Source of the DNA: Oscillospiraceae bacterium
GTDB lineage: Bacteria; Bacillota; Clostridia; Oscillospirales; WRJC01
NCBI GenBank assembly: GCA_009780985.1
Contig: WQYZ01000004.1
Coordinates: 1-60,865 of the forward strand
Direction of reading: 5' to 3'
DNA length: 60,865 nt
A model generated the notes under the pieces. It did not search any database. It had not been told where the DNA came from and worked only from the letters and a program-made list of their open reading frames with translations. This document shows positions 7,073 through 15,625 of the stretch, in pieces. How positions within the stretch are numbered: the first letter of the stretch is position 1; the number at the start of each line of letters is the position of its first letter. A program made the position numbers and the translations under genes.

Positions 7073-8644
7073 TTAGGTTATTCTCTGATATGCTTTTATT
7101 AATTCAATAAAATCTTTTCTATAGCCGTTTGTGTCTTTTCCAATAGAATCCATTGCCATTTCCAATGCTTCATCAGCGGTAAAACTGCCTGTGTATTCAG
7201 ACGAACGCAAAAGCTGACCGAAGCCCGCAACGCTTGACGCAAAGATGAAATCATTTGTATTGTAATCAAGTATTCTGTCTTTTTTTACAGGCTGGGTAAT
7301 CAACATGCTTGTATCTTCGCCCGGATTTTTATATCTGATTCGCACTTCAAACAATTCGTCCGGATACGGATTATCAGCAGCAGCAATATTAGCCGTAGTA
7401 GTATTATTGTGCTGATATTTTAAAACAGGTTCATCTGCCGTCCCTGTAAGTCCAAGTTCAAACATAAGTATTACGTCAGTTCCTATACCGATTTCTCCGG
7501 CGTCTTTATTGTCGTTGGTGAAGTCTTTATTTTGCAGCATACTGTTTTCATATCCTATCAGTCTGTATGTGCTGACTAACGCAGGGTTAAATTCAACCTG
7601 CGCTTTGACGTCGTCTGCTATAGTGAATAAGTTTGCGCTCAATTCGTCAACCAATACTTTCTTTGCGGTATCAACGCAGTCTATATAATGATAATTACCG
7701 TTGCCGTTTTTCGCCATCGTCTCCATTTTATTGTCTTTTAGATTTTCAGTCCCGAAACCCAAAACTGTGAAATATATGCCGCTGTCCCTTTTTTGAGACA
7801 TTAATTTTTCGAGGTCTGTAACGCTTGACACCCCAACGTTAAAATCGCCGTCAGTCGCTAAAATAACGCGGTTGTTTCCGTTTTTAAAAAAGTTTTTTTC
7901 CGCAAGGGCATATGCTGTGTTAATACCGTCCGCGCCAGCCGTGCTTCCTCCGGCTGACAGGCTGTCTATTGCCGAGATTATCTTATCTTTCTGGTCGCCG
8001 CGCACACCGTCTAAGAGAACGCTCGCGCTGCCCGCGTATGTTACGATAGATACGACGTCATTTTCCGTAAGCGTTTCTGCAAGCATACTGAACGCGGATT
8101 TTAAGAGCGGAAGTTTGTCGTATGAATCCATTGAGCCGGAAGTGTCGATTAGAAAAGTAAGATTGCTGCTCGGGAGTTTACTTCTGTCGATGTCTTTGGA
8201 TTTTACTCGTACAAACGCAAGATATTTGTCCGTATTGAATGGTGATTCCCCCAATTCGGTATAAATCGAAAACGGGGTATCATTTTCAGGGAGTATTTCG
8301 TCATAATCGAAGTAATTTATCATTTCTTCGATTCTTACGGCATCTTTCGGAGGCAAATTGCCGCCGTCAATATACCGTACCACATTGCGGTAAGATGCGG
8401 AGTCTATTTTGAGCGAAAACGTGATTAAAGAGTTATCCGAAACGGCGGTTTCTGTATTTTCCGTGATTTGCGAATATTCTTCGTCTGGATATATGTCGTA
8501 ACTGTCATAATTAGCATAATTGCCATTGTTATTATCATTTTCCGTTGCATTATTCATATTGTACCTCAATCCTCCGCCGCTGCTGCAAGCAGAAAAAACA
8601 ATTATTGAAACAATGCAAATTAATAAACATACAATTTTTTTCAT
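7073..8644 (-). CDS. VWA-domain (YfbK-like) lipoprotein
   Basis: 523 residues. Signal peptide with lipobox FSAC (Cys20), then an Asn/Tyr/Asp-rich linker to about residue 70, a YfbK-type N-terminal domain (about 75-155, including RIEEMINYFDYD), a von Willebrand A domain with an intact metal-ion site DTSGS (167-171), and a C-terminal domain like DUF3520 with the final helical segment. VWA proteins of this type bind divalent metal and mediate protein contacts at the cell surface; the partner is unknown. It is 102 bp downstream of the anti-sigma-like gene and the ECF sigma gene on the same strand, an arrangement often seen for this family, so it is likely part of that envelope-sensing regulon. 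Confidence 0.9.
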   Translation of the reverse strand: MKKIVCLLICIVSIIVFSACSSGGGLRYNMNNATENDNNNGNYANYDSYDIYPDEEYSQITENTETAVSDNSLITFSLKIDSASYRNVVRYIDGGNLPPKDAVRIEEMINYFDYDEILPENDTPFSIYTELGESPFNTDKYLAFVRVKSKDIDRSKLPSSNLTFLIDTSGSMDSYDKLPLLKSAFSMLAETLTENDVVSIVTYAGSASVLLDGVRGDQKDKIISAIDSLSAGGSTAGADGINTAYALAEKNFFKNGNNRVILATDGDFNVGVSSVTDLEKLMSQKRDSGIYFTVLGFGTENLKDNKMETMAKNGNGNYHYIDCVDTAKKVLVDELSANLFTIADDVKAQVEFNPALVSTYRLIGYENSMLQNKDFTNDNKDAGEIGIGTDVILMFELGLTGTADEPVLKYQHNNTTTANIAAADNPYPDELFEVRIRYKNPGEDTSMLITQPVKKDRILDYNTNDFIFASSVAGFGQLLRSSEYTGSFTADEALEMAMDSIGKDTNGYRKDFIELIKAYQRIT

Positions 8645-8746
8645 ATGATTTACTCCTTTGATTTCTTTTTAATTTTTGTGGTTCTGTATAGTAAAACCTT
8701 TGAAATTAAAAATCCTTACAGTCTTTTTGAAAAATTTTGAAAAAAA

Positions 8747-9352
8747 TTAAATCAGATTTTCACTGAGCGTGATTAAGTCGTAATAATCATACGGACTTGT
8801 AAGGGTATAGAGCAAATCGTCTTTTTTATACTGTATAAAACTGTAATCTGCCTTTGATATTGCATATACGTTTGTGTTGTTGATATTTATTTTTTTCAAG
8901 CCGTCAGTATTTATATTTCCTTTAAATTCTTCGATTGTAAGTATGATTTGATTATCTTCATTGCCTGCAATGTAATAAATGGCTTTCTGTTTGTCGTAGT
9001 CCACTTTTTCGAGAGTATAAGCCGACGGCAGTTTAGTGCTGACAAAGTCGTATGTCAGTATTGCGGACGGCGTTTGGGAAACTTCGTTTGTATTGCTGAA
9101 AATATTTAAAATGGGAAGATTAACGGCGATGATTATTAATATTATAAAGCATGCGGCAACAGGCGTCAACCGCGCGGTCCATCTTTTTATTTTCGCTGTT
9201 TTGACTGCGCTTTTTACTTTTTTGTCAAGCTGTTCTGATTGAGAGAAACTATTGAGATTATCGAATTCCTTTTTCAGTTCGTTACCCGACTTCTCCGCAT
9301 ATGAAGAAGCCAAGTTTTTAAAAAATAACTCGTTTTTACTGTTATTCTTCAT
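8747..9352 (-). CDS. Anti-sigma-factor-like membrane protein with DUF4367 domain
   Basis: 201 residues. Cytoplasmic N-terminal part (about 1-58, charged), a single transmembrane helix at about 61-85 (AACFIILIIIAVNLPIL), and an extracellular C-terminal domain resembling DUF4367. Its ATG overlaps the stop of the ECF sigma gene by four bases, which strongly implies coupled synthesis of a sigma factor and its membrane-bound partner. The N-terminal part has no clear zinc-binding HxxxCxxC anti-sigma motif, so the sigma-binding mode is not evident. Assignment as the cognate anti-sigma factor rests on topology and gene order. Confidence 0.75.
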   Translation of the reverse strand: MKNNSKNELFFKNLASSYAEKSGNELKKEFDNLNSFSQSEQLDKKVKSAVKTAKIKRWTARLTPVAACFIILIIIAVNLPILNIFSNTNEVSQTPSAILTYDFVSTKLPSAYTLEKVDYDKQKAIYYIAGNEDNQIILTIEEFKGNINTDGLKKININNTNVYAISKADYSFIQYKKDDLLYTLTSPYDYYDLITLSENLI

Positions 9353-9903
9353 ATATAATTTCCCTCCTTCAGCAATTCGATTAATCTTTTCTTTGCCCTA
9401 TGTATTCTGACGGCGACATTATCCTCGGATATATGTAAAATCTTCCCTATTTCTTTATATGAGAGATTATGCGCGTACATCAGTAAAAAGCAGTCTTTTA
9501 ATTCGTCTTTCAACTTATCCACTAATTTTAACATTGCTTCCGTAACGATTTCGGATACGACTTCTTCTTCAACATTAAAATCGCTCTGCCAGTCGTTTTC
9601 TGACATATCGTACATGTCATAGTTTGAAACAGGTATGTCTTTATTTTGGTTCAATATATTTATGGCTGTATTCTTAACGATAACAACCAGAAAAGATACT
9701 GTCATACCGGAATCCGGGTCGTCTATTTTGTGCAGATTTTTATAAACCCTTAAAAACGCCTCGCTCACCGCGTCTTCCGCTAAAGAATAATCGTTCAGTA
9801 TCGCGTTGGCTTTATACAGCAGTAACTTTTTATATTTGTCGTATATATACTCAAATTTTGATTTCTCATATTCGTTTGGAAAAGTTAAAAATATTAATAC
9901 CAT
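9349..9903 (-). CDS. ECF-type RNA polymerase sigma factor
   Basis: 184 residues, the usual ECF size. Sigma region 2 is seen as YDKYKKLLLYKANAILNDY followed by AEDAVSEAFLRVYKNL; region 4 as DCFLLMYAHNLSYKEIGKIL and then ISEDNVAVRIHRAKKRL, a clear helix-turn-helix. Regions 1.1 and 3 are absent. It directs RNA polymerase to a small regulon, probably including the downstream membrane partner (four-base overlap) and the VWA lipoprotein. Only 42 bp separate it from the upstream GH78 gene on the same strand and no terminator is visible there, so it could also be read from the rhamnosidase promoter. Confidence 0.93.
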   Translation of the reverse strand: MVLIFLTFPNEYEKSKFEYIYDKYKKLLLYKANAILNDYSLAEDAVSEAFLRVYKNLHKIDDPDSGMTVSFLVVIVKNTAINILNQNKDIPVSNYDMYDMSENDWQSDFNVEEEVVSEIVTEAMLKLVDKLKDELKDCFLLMYAHNLSYKEIGKILHISEDNVAVRIHRAKKRLIELLKEGNYI

Positions 9904-9945
9904 AAAGACGCCCCTTAAATATAAACCGTTTATTTAACAAAAACA

Positions 9946-12138
9946 TTACAGCAATATAATATTTTCCCCTGATTTCAAGATATTACCGAAACATACGGCA
10001 TTGGTATGTTCAGGGATATTTACTTTGAGAGTAACGGTGTTATCACTGCGGCGTTTCCATTCGACTGATATTCTGCCTTTGGGAGTGTCTATATGTCCTC
10101 TGCAAAAATTTAGAGCAGATATGAATTCGGGCTTTATTTCGACTTCTTCATAACCGGGGTTTATTATAATGACTATTCCGACCAATGTTTTCATTATCCA
10201 CGCCATAAAACACGAATACATATGATGATTTTTTGAATTTCCTGGCTGCCATGTTTCCCATAAAGTCGTCGCTCCGCAGTCGAGCCAGCGCGTATATGAC
10301 GGATAGCCTTTCGCCGTAATTATTTTATACGCATATTCGGCGAGACCGCACGCATTAAGCGCGGCATATAAATGCGGAAGCCCAACCATGCCGCAGTTGT
10401 GGTGAAAGTCTCTTTCCTCGACAAGTTTTTTAAGCTGTTCTTTAATCGGCTTGCCGAATACGCCCTCAATATGAACTGCCATAGCAACGGCTGTCTGTTC
10501 GTTTATTTTGCATGTTCCGTCTGCGTTCACGTAGTTGTCGAAAAATAATTTTACTGCCTTGTTATGTTCATTTTCATATTTTTCACATAAATCTTTATTT
10601 CCCGCAAACGCCGCCGCTCCTATTGCAATTCTTAAAAATTTAGCAAGGAACACAAGATTTATAAATTTCCTCGGGACTTTTGTAGGTTCGGGCGGCGACC
10701 AGTCGTCGAGACCGTAATCAATCAGACCGTCCGGTTCTTTGCGGCTTTCTAAGAATTCAAAATAACGCTCAAAATACGGCAGACTATCAATAAGCAGGGA
10801 TTTGTCGCCCGTGTGCAAGTATATTCTGTATGGAATCTCAAATAAAATCCCCTCTGAAACAGGTCCGTTTCCCCACTCGTATCCCCAGCCGCCGGTCGGG
10901 ATTATCCCTGGCATAGAGCCGTCCTCGCGCATTGCGTCAAGTATGTCTCTATGCCACTTTTTAAATAAATTAACTATATCAAAATTCATCAGCATTTGCT
11001 CCGCCGAAGCCTGCGCGTCGTTTGCCCAGCCGAGTTTTTCGCGTGTCGGGCAGTCTGTAGGCATATAAAAAAGGTTGGAATATGTCGCCATTCTGCCGGC
11101 TTTAAACAGTTTGTTTAACGTATCGTCCGAACATTCAAAATCCGATATTGCCTTGATATCCTGATGCACAAATATTCCCGAAACCGTGTCGCTATCGGGA
11201 TTTTTTATTCCGTCAATCTCTATATATCTGAATCCGTGATAAGTAAACATCGGGGACCATATAAATTCTTCGCCGTTGCATATAAATTTATCCGTCATAA
11301 ATTCGCTGTCGGGATAAAAATACCCGTCAATCATGCCGTTCATCTGCAAACTGTAATCCGCGTTCACTGTTTCCGCATATCTGATGGCGAGCAAATCACC
11401 GGAATTGCCGTTGTTTTGATTTACTTTAAGCCGTATATACCCCGAAACATTCTGCCCTATGTCGAACACATATTTCATCGGTCCGGTTTGGATTATATTT
11501 ATCGTCTTATATTCCGCGCACTCGCGTATCGGTTCGCACAGGCACTCTCTGAACACGCCTTTCGGCGGCGTGCTGTCCGCTATTGCATAATCCCATCTGC
11601 TGTCGTCGAAATTAATCTGGTTAAAGTTCGGATTATACAAACGCGAATCGAAATGTTCTCCGCTCCGCAGTTGATTGAATACAACCGGCGTTTCTGCCGT
11701 GCATTTCCACGTATTATCCGAAACTAAAATAGTTTCGCCGTTTATTTCAAGTTTCAGAATAAACTTTGGATTATCGCGCCAAACGGCATGATTAAAATTC
11801 CACGGAGTATTAAGCGACTCATTGTAAAATCCGTTTCCGCATATTACAGTGAATATATTTTGTCCCGAATGCAAAAATTCTGCGGCATCATATGAATTGT
11901 ACCATAAAGTCTTGTTGTAATCGCTGACGGGCGCGGTGAATAAATCCTGAGTGATTTTTCTTCCGTTTATATAATAATAACCGTAACCGAGACCGCAGAC
12001 AAATACTTTTGAGCTCTTAATATTATCAATATTTTCAACTTCAAATTTTTTTTTGAATATTACGCACGGGCTTTTCTCTCTGTCGTATTCTTTTACAAAC
12101 GGCATATCCGCTTTTATAAAATTTATATTTTCAAACAT
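9946..12138 (-). CDS. GH78 alpha-L-rhamnosidase
   Basis: 730 residues with no signal peptide, so probably cytoplasmic. N-terminal beta-sandwich rhamnosidase domains cover roughly 1-325 (including FDIGQNVSGYIRL), and the six-hairpin alpha/alpha barrel covers 340-670. Diagnostic motifs are DCPTREKLGWANDAQ (362-376), DDWSPPEP, and CGATTLWETW, followed by a C-terminal beta domain. The family hydrolyses terminal alpha-L-rhamnose from plant glycosides and pectic oligosaccharides. A good AGGGGG ribosome site precedes the ATG. The gene follows a solute-binding lipoprotein gene after a 24-bp gap, suggesting import of a rhamnoside followed by intracellular cleavage, although no permease is present. Confidence 0.93.
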   Translation of the reverse strand: MFENINFIKADMPFVKEYDREKSPCVIFKKKFEVENIDNIKSSKVFVCGLGYGYYYINGRKITQDLFTAPVSDYNKTLWYNSYDAAEFLHSGQNIFTVICGNGFYNESLNTPWNFNHAVWRDNPKFILKLEINGETILVSDNTWKCTAETPVVFNQLRSGEHFDSRLYNPNFNQINFDDSRWDYAIADSTPPKGVFRECLCEPIRECAEYKTINIIQTGPMKYVFDIGQNVSGYIRLKVNQNNGNSGDLLAIRYAETVNADYSLQMNGMIDGYFYPDSEFMTDKFICNGEEFIWSPMFTYHGFRYIEIDGIKNPDSDTVSGIFVHQDIKAISDFECSDDTLNKLFKAGRMATYSNLFYMPTDCPTREKLGWANDAQASAEQMLMNFDIVNLFKKWHRDILDAMREDGSMPGIIPTGGWGYEWGNGPVSEGILFEIPYRIYLHTGDKSLLIDSLPYFERYFEFLESRKEPDGLIDYGLDDWSPPEPTKVPRKFINLVFLAKFLRIAIGAAAFAGNKDLCEKYENEHNKAVKLFFDNYVNADGTCKINEQTAVAMAVHIEGVFGKPIKEQLKKLVEERDFHHNCGMVGLPHLYAALNACGLAEYAYKIITAKGYPSYTRWLDCGATTLWETWQPGNSKNHHMYSCFMAWIMKTLVGIVIIINPGYEEVEIKPEFISALNFCRGHIDTPKGRISVEWKRRSDNTVTLKVNIPEHTNAVCFGNILKSGENIILL

Positions 12139-12162
12139 AAAATCCCCCTTTCACTCTGCAAA

Positions 12163-13665
12163 TTATCCGGCTTGCGAATTTGCTATAAACGCATCGTAGA
12201 TTTTGTCGTAATTTTTCTGAAGCATTGCGGCTCTCTTTTCGTAAAAAGACGTAACGTCTGTGCTTTTGGATTGCAATAATTTCGGGACTATATATAATAA
12301 GTCGTTAAAATTTGAAAAATTCAATCCGAAATCGTAAATGCTGTTGTTGTAAATAATGTCGAGCATGTCTTTCGAATCGTCGTCCCTTATGAGTTTGCCG
12401 TTTAAAAGAACGTCAAAATATGCAGGCCAGACTGTAGAATAGCTCTCGGCTCCGAGATAATCGACAACCGCTCCCACTTTTTCCGGGTTGCTTATATTCA
12501 ACGGAGCGCAAATTGTTCCCGCCCAGTTCAAACTTATATAATTTGCCTGATTTTCGTCAAGTTTCGGGTACGGCAGTATGCCGAAGTCAAAATCCGTAGC
12601 GCGGAGCGCTTTCACGTCGCTCGGAACGCTCATATAAAACAACGCCCGTCCGCTGTCAAACGGAATATACGGTTTGCCTTGATTTTTTGCGTCGTACACA
12701 TATGTGAAAGTCTGATTGCCCACATAGAGCAAATCGTAAAGTTTATTCACAATATCTTGAGTTTTTGACGTATTTACATCAAAGACATAATGTCCGTCCG
12801 CGTCTTTCGTCATAATGTATTGGTTGCATGAATACATTGCGTTGACAAACTGCCAGTCCAATTCGCCTACAAAACCGTACAAATCGTTTTCGGTATATTT
12901 CCCGTCGCCGTCCACATCTTTCGATACCTGTTTTGCCATTTCGCTCAGTTTATCCCAAGTCCATTTACCCGACTTTACAAGCTGATACGGGTCTTCAAGA
13001 CCGTACTGCTTAAGTAAATCCTTGCTGAAAGTTATAAAACACGGGGACGGAATTACAAAATCGTTAGCGACAAACGGCATATATCCGTTTATATTCAGAT
13101 ATTCGTTCATGCTCTGATTCCAGTATTTTTTGGAGAAATCGACGTTCGGCATATTATTCCAGTTGTACGCGAGATTGCCTGTAACTATAGTATCAAGCCC
13201 GCTTACACAGTGAGTAAGCGCAATATCGAATGAATTTGTACCGGACATGACTTCTTTTTTCATTTCGGTCGCAACATCGTTTATAGATGCGAGTTCCCTT
13301 GTCTTAATGTCTATGTTGAAAAATTCATCCGTATCAGCCATACGTTTGTAGAGAGCGTCGTTTACCGCGTCCCCGGTTTCCTGCTCGGCAAAATAATAGT
13401 CCGGGTAGAGATCCCAGTTAGGATACAAAATAGTAAATGTTTCGCCTTTGAAATCGAGTTTCTGCCCGCCGTATAAATAACCCGGGTCAGCCGTAGTCTG
13501 TTGTTCTGTTTCCGCTGTTGTCCCGGCGTTTTGATTTGCCGTTGAATCTGTATTTTGACTCCCCTGATTTTTTGAATTTGCGCACGACGTGCCAGTCAGC
13601 GATATTCCCGCAATCATCAGTAAACAGAGAATTGCGGCAATAAACCGTTTAAGTTTGATAGACAT
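12163..13665 (-). CDS. Extracellular solute-binding lipoprotein (paralogue 3)
   Basis: 500 residues. Signal peptide with lipobox GTSC, Ser/Gln/Asn/Thr-rich linker, then the solute-binding fold. QETGDAVNDALYKR and the EF-hand-like DVDGDGKYTENDLYGF place it in the same family as the genes at 565 and 5463, though it is more diverged. AGGAGGG precedes the ATG by nine bases. It is first in a minus-strand run with the GH78 rhamnosidase 24 bp downstream, which makes a rhamnose-containing oligosaccharide or glycoside the best guess for its ligand. As with its paralogues, the membrane and ATPase subunits of an importer are missing from the window. Confidence 0.91.
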   Translation of the reverse strand: MSIKLKRFIAAILCLLMIAGISLTGTSCANSKNQGSQNTDSTANQNAGTTAETEQQTTADPGYLYGGQKLDFKGETFTILYPNWDLYPDYYFAEQETGDAVNDALYKRMADTDEFFNIDIKTRELASINDVATEMKKEVMSGTNSFDIALTHCVSGLDTIVTGNLAYNWNNMPNVDFSKKYWNQSMNEYLNINGYMPFVANDFVIPSPCFITFSKDLLKQYGLEDPYQLVKSGKWTWDKLSEMAKQVSKDVDGDGKYTENDLYGFVGELDWQFVNAMYSCNQYIMTKDADGHYVFDVNTSKTQDIVNKLYDLLYVGNQTFTYVYDAKNQGKPYIPFDSGRALFYMSVPSDVKALRATDFDFGILPYPKLDENQANYISLNWAGTICAPLNISNPEKVGAVVDYLGAESYSTVWPAYFDVLLNGKLIRDDDSKDMLDIIYNNSIYDFGLNFSNFNDLLYIVPKLLQSKSTDVTSFYEKRAAMLQKNYDKIYDAFIANSQAG

Positions 13666-13803
13666 ATGTTTTCCCTCCTGTTTTTATTATGAACGTATAA
13701 TATTTCTGCAAATTTAAATAATCTGTTTCTATCATTCTATCACTGAATTTTTGCTCTGTCAAGCATTTTATTGGTTCTTATCGAAGCTCCCGAAAAAAAT
13801 CTG

Positions 13804-13832
13804 TTGACAACGTGAAAAAAATCTGTTATACT
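13804..13832 (+). promoter_or_regulatory. Sigma-A promoter of thiT
   Basis: TTGACA (13804-13809), 17-base spacer, TATACT (13827-13832), 47 bases upstream of the TPP riboswitch. The rest of the 13666-13803 stretch is AT-rich and shows nothing else I can support. Confidence 0.85.
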
Positions 13833-13879
13833 GTTATAAAACCGCAATACATATTAAAACACACAACGTATTTTAAAAT

Positions 13880-13978
13880 AATAATCAGGGGCGCCAAACT
13901 CGATAGGCTGAGATGCAGTGAAAAACCTGCGGTCCCTTTTAACCTGATATGGGTAATGCCAACGTAGGAAGATTATTT
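13880..13978 (+). promoter_or_regulatory. TPP (thiamine pyrophosphate) riboswitch
   Basis: Closing stem P1 is AATAATC (13880-13886) with GATTATT (13971-13977). The conserved pyrimidine-sensor loop GGCTGAGATG (13906-13915) and the pyrophosphate-sensor segment ACCTGATATGGGTAATGCCA with following ACGTAGG are both present with standard spacing, and a variable P3 hairpin lies between. It precedes the thiamine transporter thiT and a transcription terminator, so TPP binding should switch off thiT expression. Confidence 0.97.
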
Positions 13979-14025
13979 TGCCGAACATGTTCATCTATTT
14001 ATAGAAACATTGTCCTTAATATTTT

Positions 14026-14066
14026 ACCGCACATTTTCCCGTTGGGTAATATGTGCGGTTATTTTC
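14026..14066 (+). terminator. Riboswitch-controlled terminator
   Basis: ACCGCACAT (14026-14034) pairs with ATGTGCGGT (14051-14059), followed by TATTTTCAT. Located between the TPP aptamer and thiT, it is the likely expression platform; the T tract is modest. Confidence 0.75.
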
Positions 14067-14111
14067 ATATAAATTTATTAAAACAAAAAATTAAGGGATG
14101 GTGTTCTTTTT

Positions 14112-14756
14112 ATGCAAAATTCAAAAAATTCAAAATCAAGAAAAAATCTGTATATTTTAGTGGAGTGTGCAGTGATGATTGCTCTTGCGGCGGTCTTATC
14201 CAATTTTAAAATCTGGAATGCGCCTTTAGGCGGTTCCGTAACCCTTTTCAGCATGGTTCCGATAATTATAATAGGACTGCGGTATGGACCTTTTTGGGGA
14301 TTTTCCACAGCATTTATTTATTCCCTTACGCAATTTATGTTTGACGTATCGAAACTGTCAGGCTGGGGAGTGGCAGGCGCAAAAAATATGATACTCTGTA
14401 CGCTGTTTGATTACATTATCGCCTTTACAATTCTCGGAGCGTCGGGGCTGTTCAAACCCGTGATTGAAAAAACCCGGCAGCGGAGCAAAAAAATTATAGT
14501 CACTGTAATTGCCACTCTATCTGTCTGTATTCTGCGTTATACATCTCACCTGATTTCTGGAGCGGTTTTGTGGTATTCGATAACAAAAGCGTGGAGCAGC
14601 GACGGCGATTATATTCGAACCGTCGGAGCCTGGGTGTATTCCGCAGTTTATAACCTGCAATATATGCTTCCCGAAACTGGTATAACTCTCATTGCCGCGC
14701 CCGCCGTAGTTACGGTATTATCTGTTATACGCAAACAAAGAGAAAACGGCGCATAA
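14112..14756 (+). CDS. thiT: Thiamine ECF transporter S component ThiT
   Basis: 214-residue membrane protein with about six helices. Family signatures visible are LYILVECAVMIALAAVLSN near the start, PLGGSVTLFSMVPIIIIGLR, and the C-terminal YNLQYMLPETGI which supplies thiamine-contacting residues. ThiT binds thiamine with high affinity at the outer face and relies on a shared EcfA/EcfA'/EcfT module encoded elsewhere. The ATG at 14112 is preceded by AAGGGATGG. Control by the TPP riboswitch immediately upstream independently supports the substrate. The gene stands alone and ends with a hairpin. Confidence 0.96.
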   Translation: MQNSKNSKSRKNLYILVECAVMIALAAVLSNFKIWNAPLGGSVTLFSMVPIIIIGLRYGPFWGFSTAFIYSLTQFMFDVSKLSGWGVAGAKNMILCTLFDYIIAFTILGASGLFKPVIEKTRQRSKKIIVTVIATLSVCILRYTSHLISGAVLWYSITKAWSSDGDYIRTVGAWVYSAVYNLQYMLPETGITLIAAPAVVTVLSVIRKQRENGA

Positions 14757-14763
14757 TAATATC

Positions 14764-14791
14764 GCAGGGAACGAATAAATCTGTTCCCTGC
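14764..14791. terminator. Hairpin terminator after thiT
   Basis: GCAGGGAAC pairs with GTTCCCTGC across a ten-base loop. It lies between thiT and the convergent ComFB-domain gene (ending at 14819). The T-run is poor, so efficiency is uncertain. Confidence 0.6.
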
Positions 14792-14818
14792 ATACTTATA
14801 TCTTTACACAATAATAAT

Positions 14819-15625
14819 TTAATGCGACGGATAATTTCTTACAATTTCTATCGCTTTAAAAATCTCAGTTGAGATTCTGCTCAGATTTTCTATATTCAGA
14901 ATAGTATGGGCTTTTTGCATAAGCTCCCCTTGTTCTGTCGTGGCGTAATGAGAGGGAATATTGTTTAACGCAATAGCGCATATATCATAAAAACATTTCC
15001 CGCATTTGCATATATTTGACGTATGTTTCATAGTCGTAGCAACTTCCTCAATCACTACGCTTTCCATTGTATTTTTAAAAAAGTAACTGCTAAAATTCCT
15101 GTTTGCGGATATATCGGCTCTGTCCGGAATATTTTGAGTTTCTTCCGGTTTTACAACTGTTTCAGTTTCTGCAGTATCGTTTAAATCAGGCTGGGGATTC
15201 CCTATTTTATTAATTTTGCTTTCCAATTTTTCAAACTGATTTTCTATTTTCTGAACCTGCGACTGCAGATTTTCCACTTTATCTTCAATGCTTAAATAAT
15301 CTTCGGGTTCGTCGTCATACTCTAAATTTTTAAAACTTACCGGTCCGTCGTCGTAACCATCTGAATAATCAGAATTTTCACTTTCAGATTCTGTATTATT
15401 GCCGTTATTGTCATTTTCAGATTTTTTAAAAATTTCTAATATATCTATATTTCCGATTAGCCCGTTATTACTGGATTTCCCAGGGAATCCGGTATTATCC
15501 GAATTTGAGTCCTGATTGGATTCGTCTGAGGCAAATCTCTGCACTGCGGATTTCTGCCGCTCTCTGCTGTCGATATTGTTAAAATTAATTTTGCTGAATA
15601 AAACTTTATTTTTAGGAGTTGACAA
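14819..15625 (-). CDS. Acidic coiled-coil protein with C-terminal ComFB domain
   Basis: 268 residues in three parts. Residues 1-110 are polar and Asn/Asp/Glu-rich, probably disordered. Residues 113-141 form a short heptad coiled coil (VENLQSQVQKIENQFEKLE). Residues 187-268 match the ComFB family: TMESVVIEEV, then a Cys cluster CKCGKCFYDIC (Cys 206, 208, 211, 216), AIALNNIPSHYATTEQGEL, and KAIEIVRNYPSH. ComFB was named from a Bacillus competence operon, and relatives elsewhere have been reported as cyclic-dinucleotide receptors. The gene starts 14 bases inside the 3' end of parA, so the two products are very likely partners. The fusion of ComFB with an acidic coiled-coil region is not one I recognise as a named protein. 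Confidence 0.82.
   Translation of the reverse strand: MSTPKNKVLFSKINFNNIDSRERQKSAVQRFASDESNQDSNSDNTGFPGKSSNNGLIGNIDILEIFKKSENDNNGNNTESESENSDYSDGYDDGPVSFKNLEYDDEPEDYLSIEDKVENLQSQVQKIENQFEKLESKINKIGNPQPDLNDTAETETVVKPEETQNIPDRADISANRNFSSYFFKNTMESVVIEEVATTMKHTSNICKCGKCFYDICAIALNNIPSHYATTEQGELMQKAHTILNIENLSRISTEIFKAIEIVRNYPSH

Noticed and set aside
13949-14209. A plus-strand open frame of 86 codons before thiT
   Set aside because: It overlaps the TPP aptamer, its terminator and the start of thiT in another frame and has no ribosome site.
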